DNA of 6,426 nucleotides from the NCBI GenBank assembly GCA_011042755.1, contig DRBY01000042.1, positions 1-6,426 on the forward strand, written 5' to 3'. Numbering within the stretch: position 1 is the first letter of the stretch; the number at the start of each line of letters is the position of its first letter. Positions 1 through 5,732 of this stretch are shown piece after piece. Source of the stretch: Thermoproteota archaeon. Its GTDB lineage: Archaea; Thermoproteota; Korarchaeia; Korarchaeales; Korarchaeaceae. The translations under genes were made by a program, and so were the position numbers. The notes under the pieces are model-generated. The model was not told the origin of the DNA, made no database searches, and worked only from the letters and a program-made list of their open reading frames with translations.

Positions 1-1
1 C

Positions 2-856
2 AGGACCGGCGAGATCTTGGAGTACCCGGAGACATGGGAGCTGGCGCTCGACCCCAGCAGGTGGGGCATCAACGTCTCGAAGGAGAGGTTCCAGTGCTGG
101 TTCGGCAAGACTCACCTGTGGGTCGACCGAGAGCTGGACTGCGCGGACTACGACCCAGAGAAGGCCGACGCGTACTTCCCCGACATAACAAACGAGAAGT
201 TCCAAGAACTCCTATTGAGCTGGGCCGAGGAGCAGATCGACCGCGGAGCCGATGCCATCTGGATAGACATGCTCGTCACTCAGGCTAGGATCATGGAGGA
301 CCTCACAGGAGATCCGAACCACCCCGCCGTAGTGGACGCGTTGAAGGCGGCCCAGAAGATAGTCGACGAGATACACGCCTACGGGAGGTCCAAGGGGAAG
401 TACGTCTACGTGGGGAGCTGGTGGACCGCCGCGAGGTTCCCTCACGACAGGCCGGACCTCGACTTCGTGACGGTCTCCCCGACGATCAGGGAGGTGCTGA
501 CCATGGAGTTCAACGAGAGCAAGTGGAGCGAGATCGTTGAGCTAGTGAGGGAGAACCTGGGCGACATCCCGATATTCGCGTTCGTCGACTGGGCGAGCAC
601 CGTTAGAACTCCGCTAGGTGCCTTCAGCCAGAACCTGACCCCCGAGCAGCAGAGAGAGTTCCTCAGGAGGGCCGACGCCTTCTTCCGAGAGAGGGGGATC
701 GTCTTCATCTACCCCGTCCACGGCGGGTTCATGGGGGTTGACGCCACTGTGCTCTCCTTCGGGAGGTACGGCTTCTACGACAGCATGGCCCCAGAGTTCC
801 AGACCTACGAGACGATAGTGGAGCTTGCTCAGGCTCGGCGCGGAACCTCCGCCTAG
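2..856 (+). CDS. TIM-barrel glycoside-hydrolase-like protein (5' partial)
   Basis: The frame is open from the first bases of the window, so the gene starts upstream; a TTG at 17 is only an internal leucine candidate and is not taken as the start. The visible 284 residues alternate beta-strand and amphipathic helix as in a (beta/alpha)8 barrel. Numbering from the TTG codon, the stretch around residues 53-85 (FPDITN, then a helix, then GADAIWIDM) matches the pattern of many glycosidase barrels, where an aspartate at the end of a strand (D84, codon 266-268) is a candidate catalytic acid or nucleophile. Later strands are YVYVGSWW, LDFVTVSP, IPIFAFVDW and FIYPVHGG, the last with aromatic and His residues typical of a sugar-binding pocket. 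I cannot assign a GH family, and the substrate is unknown. No signal peptide can be judged because the N-terminus is missing. It ends at TAG 854-856, 280 bases before topA on the same strand. The coding call is firm; the enzymatic role is inference from fold pattern. Confidence 0.7.
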   Translation, partial: RTGEILEYPETWELALDPSRWGINVSKERFQCWFGKTHLWVDRELDCADYDPEKADAYFPDITNEKFQELLLSWAEEQIDRGADAIWIDMLVTQARIMEDLTGDPNHPAVVDALKAAQKIVDEIHAYGRSKGKYVYVGSWWTAARFPHDRPDLDFVTVSPTIREVLTMEFNESKWSEIVELVRENLGDIPIFAFVDWASTVRTPLGAFSQNLTPEQQREFLRRADAFFRERGIVFIYPVHGGFMGVDATVLSFGRYGFYDSMAPEFQTYETIVELAQARRGTSA

Positions 857-1136
857 GATCACTGGTGCTCAGCCTCATGCCCAGAGATCTCCCAGCTCCT
901 CGATGTTAGGGGCTACTTAGAGACCCTGCTCTCTCCTAACCTAACTCTAGGCGTCACCTGCCTCGATAGCTAGGATCGGAAGCCGCTAGCTCAGTCTAAA
1001 GCGACCAAACGATCTCTGCGCTACTGTAGGCAGGCGGCGCCACCAGGTCGGCGAGCGCAGCGTCGCCGAGCGCTACGCTGGCAGTGGTTGGCAAACCGGC
1101 AACCTCTTAAGTCGCGGGGCGCAGGGCCCCCAGAAC
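857..1136. other. Non-coding intergenic stretch with candidate hairpins
   Basis: No convincing gene lies here; the longest ATG frame near the left end (877) stops after ten codons. Visible inverted repeats are: 905-911 with 934-940 (one G-U pair), containing an inner AGAG/CTCT hairpin at 919-932; 957-963 with 1028-1034 (7 perfect pairs), enclosing 974-978 with 1010-1014 and 984-987 with 1000-1003; and 1048-1054 with 1063-1069 (7 perfect pairs, 8-base loop). The last overlaps an alternative 1058-1063/1075-1080 stem. A few 7-base matches are expected by chance in 280 GC-rich bases, so this may be only the 3' end of the upstream transcript plus the topA promoter. No T-rich terminator is seen. 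Confidence 0.4.
1102..1136 (+). promoter_or_regulatory. Candidate topA promoter for a leaderless mRNA
   Basis: A CTCTTAAG element at 1104-1111 is the only AT-rich patch in a very GC-rich stretch. Its centre lies about 28 bases before the ATG at 1137. In archaea the TATA box (box A) is centred about 26-27 bases before the transcription start, so transcription would begin at or within a base or two of the ATG. The bases between (1112-1136) hold no GGAGG or GGTGA ribosome site, which agrees with a leaderless message. The element is a weak match to the TATA consensus, hence moderate confidence. Confidence 0.4.
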
Positions 1137-3320
1137 ATGGCAAAGATCCTCGTAATCACCGAGAAGCCCAGGGTGGCCAAGAAGATCGCTGATGTGCTTG
1201 GCGGGAAGGGAGTCAAGGCAGAGCGTAGAGATCGCGTCCCGATCTACAGGTTCAAGCGGGATGGCGACGAGTGGGTCGTGGTCCCAGCCTCTGGCCACGT
1301 CCTAGAGCTCGACTTCCCGGATTCTGAAGGAAAGTGGACCTTCCCGGTCATCTACCCTCCAGAGAAGCTCATTTACAGGCCGATAAAGGGTAAGGCTGCT
1401 TACCTCAGGGCCATAAGGAGGGAGGGCGAAGACGCGGACACCGTGATAGTGGCCACCGACTTGGACACGGAGGGCTCCGCGATCGGGCTGGAGATCGTGC
1501 GCTACCTAGGCTGGGAGGGAGAGAAGGAGATCTTGAGGGCTGAGTTCTCAGCCCTAACGCCAGAGGCAATAAGGAGGGCTTTCTCTAACCTCAAGCCATT
1601 CGACTACCCGAGGGCCAACGCTGGCTGGGCCAGGAGGGTGCTCGACCTAGAGTGGGGCGCCAACGTCACTAGGGCCCTGACGCTGAGCACCAGGAAGCAC
1701 AGCTGGGTGAAGGTGCTCTCTGGCGGGAGAGTTCAGAGCCCTGCCCTAGCCCTGATAGTCCAAAGGGAGAGGGAGATCAGGGAGTTCGTCCCCAGGAAGT
1801 ACTACGTGGTCGTCGGGGTGTTCGAGACCCCCAGAGGCGAGGCCTTCGAGGCGGAGGCTCTCCCTCCCGAGGGGCAGGATCGGATATGGGACAAGAGCCT
1901 GGCCGAGAAGATCAGGTCTGACGTGATCGGCAAGTCTGGGCCAGCTCAGGTGGCCTCGAGAGAGGTGAAAGTTGCGCCTCCTCCGCCGTTCAACGGCACG
2001 GACATGCAGGTCGAGGTCAGCAGGATAACCGGCCTCACGCCGAGGCAGATAGCGGACAGGGCCACTGGAATAGCCCAGCAGCTCTACGAGGCGGGTCTGA
2101 TCAGCTACATAGGAACCGAGAGCCAGAAGTACCCAAGGGAATGGAACAAGAAGGACTTTGAGGCCATGGTGAAGATCATCCAGAGCTGGAAACCCCTGAA
2201 GAGCGACGCGGAGTGGGTACTAAGCAACATAAGGCCCAGGCCTGTCGAGGGGAAGAAGGATGACCCGGCGCACCCGTGCATCCACGTCGTGGGAGCTCCA
2301 AAGAGCCCGGAGGACCTGCCCACGAAGAGGCACGCCAAGGTCTACGAGGTGATAGCCAGGAGGGTTCTCGCGACCCTGTCCCCCGACGGGAGGGACAAGA
2401 GAACCCGCGTAGACATCGTGATCGAGTCCCACCCCTTCAGGGCCACCGGGAGGGTGATCCTAGAGCAGGGGTGGAGGAGGGTCTACCCGTACGCGAAGGC
2501 AAAGGAGAGGGAACTCCCGAGGGTCGAGAGCGGCGACGAGCTCAAGTGCATCGATGTTAGGATCGAGGAGAAGGAGACCCAGCCGCCCCCCAGGTACACG
2601 CCGAGGAGCCTGATCCGAGAGATGGAGAAGCTCGGCCTGGGGACCAAGAACACGAGGGCCCAGATCCTCGACATACTGAGGGAGAGGGGCTACGTGGAGG
2701 GGAAGAGCTTCAAGCCGACGCCAATAGGAGAGGCGGTAATCAAGGCCCTGGAGCAAAGCGCCCCCGAGATAGTCAGCCCGGAGCTTACCGCTCAGCTCGA
2801 CAAGGCGATGCAAGAGATAGAGGTCGGCAAGATGGATCCACACGAGTTCCTAAAGGACACTCTATCCAGGCTCAGGGAGATAGTTAAGGAGTTCAAGTCT
2901 AGGGGCCTAGAAGTGGGTCAGAGCCTGGCAGAAGCCGTCAGAGAGCACAGGAGGGCTGGCAGGCGGGCTGGGACGTGCCCCAGCTGCGGAGCCCCCCTGG
3001 TGGTTAGGAGGTCGAGGTACGGCAGGTTCGTCTCCTGCTCTGCCTACCCAGACTGTGACGTGAAGTACAACCTGTACCCGGGGGAGGAGATACTCCGAGA
3101 GAGCTGCTCGTGCGGCCTCCCGCTGGTCAGGGGGAGAGTGAAGACCAGGGCAGGGAGGAGGCTCAGCTACGTCAGGTGCCTCGGCAACTGCCCCGAGACC
3201 CCGCTTAGGTGCAGGGAGTGTGAGGCCCCTGTGGTCCCAAAGAAGGGGAGGTACGGGCTCTACCTAGCCTGCACGGAGTGCGACAAGGTGAACTACTTCG
3301 TCGTTAAGAGGCGGAGATAG
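1137..3320 (+). CDS. topA: DNA topoisomerase IA (archaeal TopA)
   Basis: This enzyme cuts one DNA strand through a 5'-phosphotyrosine link and passes the other, relaxing negative supercoils. The order of domains is classical. The Toprim domain at about 1-150 has E9 in the TEKP motif and the metal-binding D108-x-D110-x-E112. Next come ARRVLD near 165 and GGRVQS at 196-201. The catalytic region has Y324 within LISYIGTESQKYP. H379 lies in AHPCIH, and YTP at 487 leads into LGLGTKNTR at 499-507. The C-terminus carries three Cys4 modules: C614/617/634/640, C657/659/681/685 and C692/695/712/715, presumably zinc ribbons that bind single-stranded DNA. At 727 aa it is a full-length enzyme without the helicase domain of reverse gyrase. 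The odd point is glycine (G326) two residues after the tyrosine, where other type IA enzymes have arginine. The ATG start is supported by the position of the promoter-like element and by the MAKILVITEKP start typical of the family. It is convergent with the pilin-like pair. Confidence 0.96.
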   Translation: MAKILVITEKPRVAKKIADVLGGKGVKAERRDRVPIYRFKRDGDEWVVVPASGHVLELDFPDSEGKWTFPVIYPPEKLIYRPIKGKAAYLRAIRREGEDADTVIVATDLDTEGSAIGLEIVRYLGWEGEKEILRAEFSALTPEAIRRAFSNLKPFDYPRANAGWARRVLDLEWGANVTRALTLSTRKHSWVKVLSGGRVQSPALALIVQREREIREFVPRKYYVVVGVFETPRGEAFEAEALPPEGQDRIWDKSLAEKIRSDVIGKSGPAQVASREVKVAPPPPFNGTDMQVEVSRITGLTPRQIADRATGIAQQLYEAGLISYIGTESQKYPREWNKKDFEAMVKIIQSWKPLKSDAEWVLSNIRPRPVEGKKDDPAHPCIHVVGAPKSPEDLPTKRHAKVYEVIARRVLATLSPDGRDKRTRVDIVIESHPFRATGRVILEQGWRRVYPYAKAKERELPRVESGDELKCIDVRIEEKETQPPPRYTPRSLIREMEKLGLGTKNTRAQILDILRERGYVEGKSFKPTPIGEAVIKALEQSAPEIVSPELTAQLDKAMQEIEVGKMDPHEFLKDTLSRLREIVKEFKSRGLEVGQSLAEAVREHRRAGRRAGTCPSCGAPLVVRRSRYGRFVSCSAYPDCDVKYNLYPGEEILRESCSCGLPLVRGRVKTRAGRRLSYVRCLGNCPETPLRCRECEAPVVPKKGRYGLYLACTECDKVNYFVVKRRR

Positions 3321-3321
3321 A

Positions 3322-3374
3322 CTCTCTCCTCAACTCCCCTAATTAGCCAACGCTTGGTCGCGAGCGTCAGAGAG
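3322..3374. terminator. Possible hairpin in the topA/pilin convergent gap
   Basis: Between the convergent stops, CTCTCT at 3322-3327 can pair with AGAGAG at 3369-3374. It encloses an ACGCT/AGCGT hairpin (3350-3354 with 3363-3367, 8-base loop) and the palindrome CTAATTAG at 3339-3346. Such symmetry could serve as a two-way transcription end point, but there is no run of T on either strand, which is the usual archaeal termination signal. The call rests on position and pairing only. Confidence 0.2.
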
Positions 3375-3390
3375 CAATCTCAGTTGGGGG

Positions 3391-3954
3391 TCATCCTTCC
3401 TCCTCTAAGAGGTAGTAGGCCCTGGCGCCCGAGGGGCCGTATATCTGGATCTTGTACCTGTCCGCGCTCACCAGAGCATCCGTGTTCTCACACCTGACTC
3501 CAAACTCCCACACCTCGTAGACCTCCATCGCTCCGTTGGTCTCTAGCTCGTGAATGAGGGTCGAGTTCAGCCCCATGGACGCGCCTATATGCTGCCTAAC
3601 CGAGCACCTGTTCGGATCGTCAGGGTTTGAGCAGTAGGGCGTGCACCTCACTCCGTTCACGTAGGCGAGCCACTCAGTCTCGGAGTTCGTAGGGCTCAGG
3701 ATGACCTCCGTGATCTCTTTAGAGGGGTCGCCGATGACTGCAGGCCCTATATTCCGCATGTACACGACGAAGTAGACGTAGCTCGCAGACCTGTCGGCTA
3801 TCCCGCCTCCCATAACTTGGATGTAGCCGGGGGACCACGCCGCGCTGACCCTCCTCACCTGATCCATAACGAAGGAGCCCATGGGGCTGAACGCGATGAG
3901 CAGGATGGCCACCAAAAGTACCACAACTACGATCTCCACTGCTACGCGAGACAC
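3391..3954 (-). CDS. Pilin/archaellin-like membrane-anchored protein, second of a pair
   Basis: This 187-residue protein opens with MSRVAVE and then a hydrophobic helix (residues 8-22) ending in SPMGSF, the same layout as the upstream gene (SR, E four residues later, 21 residues from SR to SP-x-GSF). A beta-rich outer domain follows with the RNIGP turn at 67-71, four cysteines (C104, C108, C117, C155) and a closing GPSG at 173-176, again mirrored in the neighbour, so the two are paralogues. Archaeal pilins, archaellins and the ArlF/ArlG stator proteins share this plan. Unlike a processed pilin, it has only two residues before the SR-start of the helix region, so the leader for the prepilin peptidase is almost absent; an uncleaved, ArlF/G-like anchor is a reasonable alternative. 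The start is GTG at 3952-3954, directly abutting the TGA of the upstream gene and in the same frame. The next in-frame Met (M25) would delete the helix. Expression is probably by translational coupling. Specific partner unknown. Confidence 0.72.
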   Translation of the reverse strand: MSRVAVEIVVVVLLVAILLIAFSPMGSFVMDQVRRVSAAWSPGYIQVMGGGIADRSASYVYFVVYMRNIGPAVIGDPSKEITEVILSPTNSETEWLAYVNGVRCTPYCSNPDDPNRCSVRQHIGASMGLNSTLIHELETNGAMEVYEVWEFGVRCENTDALVSADRYKIQIYGPSGARAYYLLEEEG

Positions 3955-4554
3955 TCACCCACCCCCCGGCGGAACGTAGAAAGTAGAGGCGAACGTCCCC
4001 TGAGGACCGAATAGCTTGATCAGCCGTCTCTCAGTCCTGTCGAGCGTTATCCTGCTAGTGTGGCCCCACCCGTACCTGATAGAGCAGTAGTTGTCGCACT
4101 GCCTTATGTAGACCACCTCTCCGACGCTCAAGATGCCGTCTCCATTCTCGTCCTCGACGGCCGGAGGCGCCCCCAGGCTAACCCTAGTGTAGGCCTCCCC
4201 GCAGTAGTAGTCGTCGGCTACGAGGATCCAAGCACCCCAGTCTAGGTACCCGTCGTCGTCCACGTCTAGGTCCAGCTCGTTTGGCCCCTCGTTCTTGATG
4301 GCGATCTCGATGCAGTAGCCCCCCGTGTCGCACTCGTAGCAATCTCCCGCGGCAGGCAAGGCTACGCTCAGGATCTCTAGGTTGGTCTTGGGTGTTCCAG
4401 CCTCAGTCCCCCTAACCAGGAGGGACGACACGATGAATGATCCAAGAGGGCTAATTAGGAGGAGCGCCAAGGCGATGACAATGACTAGAATAATCACCTC
4501 CGCCACAAGCCTAGAGATGGCAGGCCTGGGCCTGCCGCAGCACGGTCTCCTCAT
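3955..4554 (-). CDS. Pilin-like secreted protein with EF-hand-like loops
   Basis: This 199-residue protein has an arginine-rich leader (residues 1-12), then ISRLVAEVI and a long hydrophobic helix to about residue 34, followed by SPLGSF. This resembles a class III (prepilin) signal with cleavage likely after A12 and E19 near the start of the mature helix. The outer domain is beta-rich, with KNEGP at 87-91 like the NxG turn of archaeal pilins and GPQG at 183-186. Two calcium-type loops are visible: D97-x-D99-x-D101-G-x-L (last position Ala instead of Glu) and D135-x-N137-x-D139-G-x-L-x3-E146, a full EF-hand consensus. Six cysteines in the outer domain (72, 75, 81, 118, 153, 157) could form disulfides. 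The ATG start has a GGTGA ribosome site nine bases upstream. It is first in a two-gene unit with the paralogue downstream and could be a filament subunit, adhesin or surface anchor. The prepilin peptidase and assembly ATPase are not in the window, so export by that route is inferred. Confidence 0.75.
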   Translation of the reverse strand: MRRPCCGRPRPAISRLVAEVIILVIVIALALLLISPLGSFIVSSLLVRGTEAGTPKTNLEILSVALPAAGDCYECDTGGYCIEIAIKNEGPNELDLDVDDDGYLDWGAWILVADDYYCGEAYTRVSLGAPPAVEDENGDGILSVGEVVYIRQCDNYCSIRYGWGHTSRITLDRTERRLIKLFGPQGTFASTFYVPPGGG

Positions 4555-4563
4555 TATTTATCA

Positions 4564-4569
4564 TCACCC
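4564..4569 (-). promoter_or_regulatory. Ribosome binding site of the first pilin-like gene
   Basis: On the minus strand the sequence GGGTGA stands here, nine bases before the ATG at 4554-4552. GGTGA is complementary to the TCACC near the 3' end of archaeal 16S rRNA. It fixes the ATG as start and shows that this gene, unlike topA, has a leadered mRNA. Confidence 0.6.
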
Positions 4570-4601
4570 AAGATCGCACCAATACTAGGTTGTATATCCG
4601 C

Positions 4602-4622
4602 GAAGATCAATTAAAGATCTTC
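4602..4622 (-). promoter_or_regulatory. TATA-like element inside a 7-7-7 inverted repeat
   Basis: GAAGATC at 4602-4608 and GATCTTC at 4616-4622 form a perfect inverted repeat around AATTAAA. Read on the minus strand the centre gives TTTAATT, a fair archaeal box A. A transcription start about 26 bases on would lie near 4586, leaving a leader of roughly 30 bases that includes the GGTGA ribosome site. A dimeric regulator bound to the repeat would cover the TATA element and so could repress the pilin-like pair, and perhaps affect the divergent methyltransferase gene. A second AT patch (GGATATAC on the minus strand, about 4591-4598) is too near the ribosome site to be the better box. Repressor binding is inference. 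Confidence 0.4.
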
Positions 4623-4642
4623 TTAGAGAAGTGTTCACTAGC

Positions 4643-4685
4643 CCTATAATCTTCAAGCTATGATTTCAAATGTCAAATAAAATGC
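4643..4685 (+). promoter_or_regulatory. AT-rich candidate promoter zone for the methyltransferase gene
   Basis: The stretch holds CTATAAT (about 4644-4650) and CAAATAAAATG (about 4674-4684), both possible box A elements in the otherwise GC-rich window. Starts would fall near 4674 or 4705, giving a leader of about 100-135 bases before the ATG at 4808. I cannot decide between the two. Confidence 0.3.
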
Positions 4686-4696
4686 ATAGAGTAGTC

Positions 4697-4807
4697 CCTG
4701 CCGTCGACCGACTCCCGGAGTCTACCAGGCCCTCGTTGTGCGAGGCCATAGGGGGAAGGAAAATGTGAAAGCGTCTGGCAGGCACCGCTGCCGGGGGTTT
4801 TTCGCCC
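4697..4807 (+). promoter_or_regulatory. Hairpin-rich 5' leader with terminator-like hairpin and T5
   Basis: In order the leader can form GACTC/GAGTC (4710-4714 with 4718-4722), a bulged stem 4728-4735 with 4741-4747 (loop TTGTG), a purine-rich single-stranded stretch (about 4751-4771), and a hairpin CTGGCAG/CTGCCGG (4775-4781 with 4788-4794, one G-U pair). The last hairpin is followed by GGG and then TTTTT at 4798-4802, five bases before the ATG. CCTGCC at 4697-4702 is also complementary to GGCAGG at 4777-4782, so it could compete with the last hairpin. This is the arrangement expected of an attenuator, riboswitch-like leader or small RNA with its terminator. No known riboswitch class is recognised, and chance pairing in GC-rich DNA is possible. 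Confidence 0.35.
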
Positions 4808-5653
4808 ATGTCTGAAGACCTCTCTAGGCTCTACAGGCTGGTGGGGTGGCCCGAAGATCCTTGGTCGAAGGAGGGCAGGGCGCGGTACGAGCGAGCGCTG
4901 AAGACATTCAGGTCCCTCGCTCAGCACAAGTGGATCTCCGAGGTGGCGGCAAGAGGATCGGTTAGGATGCTGGACCTCTGCGGAGGGACTGGAATTGGCG
5001 GCGTCGCGCTGGCTAAGGCGCTTGCCGAGGCTGGAGCCGACGTAGAGCTTACCGTCGCAGACCTCAGGGGGGAAGCGCTGGAGGTCGCGAGGCGCCTCAG
5101 CCTGGAGGAGCTGGGCAGAGAGGTCTCTATCGCACTGGTAGACGCCAGAGAGGTCCACACACTGAAGAGGGAGTTCGACTTGGCTCTCGTCTACGGGTAC
5201 ACGACTCCCCACTTCAACCCGTGGGACATGTCCAAGCTCACGGCGTCGGTCTCCGAGAGCCTCACCGACGATGGAGTCCTGCTAATCGAGGAGCAGGACA
5301 GGCAGTACCTCATCTTCTACCGGGGGAGGTACAAAGACTGGCTGGTCGAAGACCTGGGGCCGGAGAGGCTGCTGGTATCCGTGCACAGGGGATACGACCC
5401 GGTCAAGGGGGTCTTCAAGAGGGCTTCGCTGGACCTGCTCGCTAGGGAGGGTCCAGTAGTCGGCGAGTACTGCTTCTGGGGTCTAGCCAATCTGATGACG
5501 CTGCTTTGGCTATTCTTCGAGGATGTGGACTTCAGCCCGTACGAGGGGAGAGGTATGTACGACGGCATCGTCATCGCGAGGAGGCCGAGGAAGAAAATCA
5601 AGCCCGGAGATCTCTCCCCGCCCAGGATCCTGCAAGAGCATGAGGATTCGTAG
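4808..5653 (+). CDS. Class I SAM-dependent methyltransferase
   Basis: This 281-residue cytosolic protein has a Rossmann-fold methyltransferase core. Motif I is LDLCGGTGIGG (55-65), the glycine-rich SAM-binding loop. D85 ends strand 2 (VADL) and would hold the SAM ribose. VDAREV (111-116) supplies the adenine-side acidic residue at D112. FDLALVYGYTTPHFNPWD (123-140) is strand 4 and the active-site loop, without the NPPY or DPPY motif of N6-adenine or amino-methylating nucleic-acid enzymes. GVLLIEEQD (156-164) follows. An amphipathic N-terminal part of about 45 residues precedes the core, and a C-terminal extension includes an aromatic helix (222-237) and YDGIVIARRP. The target (protein, lipid, small molecule or RNA) cannot be read from the sequence. 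The ATG at 4808 is the only start that keeps the N-terminal region, with weak GGGGG pairing about ten bases upstream. It is divergent from the pilin-like pair and convergent with the reductase gene. Confidence 0.85.
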   Translation: MSEDLSRLYRLVGWPEDPWSKEGRARYERALKTFRSLAQHKWISEVAARGSVRMLDLCGGTGIGGVALAKALAEAGADVELTVADLRGEALEVARRLSLEELGREVSIALVDAREVHTLKREFDLALVYGYTTPHFNPWDMSKLTASVSESLTDDGVLLIEEQDRQYLIFYRGRYKDWLVEDLGPERLLVSVHRGYDPVKGVFKRASLDLLAREGPVVGEYCFWGLANLMTLLWLFFEDVDFSPYEGRGMYDGIVIARRPRKKIKPGDLSPPRILQEHEDS

Positions 5654-5732
5654 AAAAGAGGGGGGCTAGGGAAACAGGCGCGCAGGTTCGACTTCTTCGC
5701 TCCATGACTTCAAGGAACACGACGACTAGCCT

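Noticed and set aside
981..1046. tRNA-like stretch: GCCGC-TAGCTCAG resembling an acceptor and D-arm start, with GGCGCCACCA downstream
   Set aside because: The GCTC of the D stem has no partner at the right distance, there is no five-base-pair anticodon stem, and no GTTCRA T-loop.
1137..3320. Reverse gyrase rather than topoisomerase I
   Set aside because: The protein begins directly with the Toprim motif and has no N-terminal helicase-like domain; 727 residues fits TopA.
3955..3957. TGA between the pilin-like genes as a selenocysteine codon
   Set aside because: No SECIS-like element could be recognised, archaeal selenocysteine is limited to a few lineages, and the codon after it is a usable GTG start of a protein with its own N-terminal helix.
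4673..5212. Long minus-strand open frame of 179 codons across the methyltransferase start and leader
   Set aside because: It is antisense to a gene with clear methyltransferase motifs, its own translation is low-complexity and Pro/Arg/Ser-rich, and it has no ribosome site; a product of GC-rich codon bias.
5653..5665. Minus-strand CCCCCC-TCTTTTC as a terminator of the reductase gene
   Set aside because: Only four consecutive T, no hairpin ahead of them, and it overlaps the last codon of the convergent methyltransferase gene; too weak to annotate.
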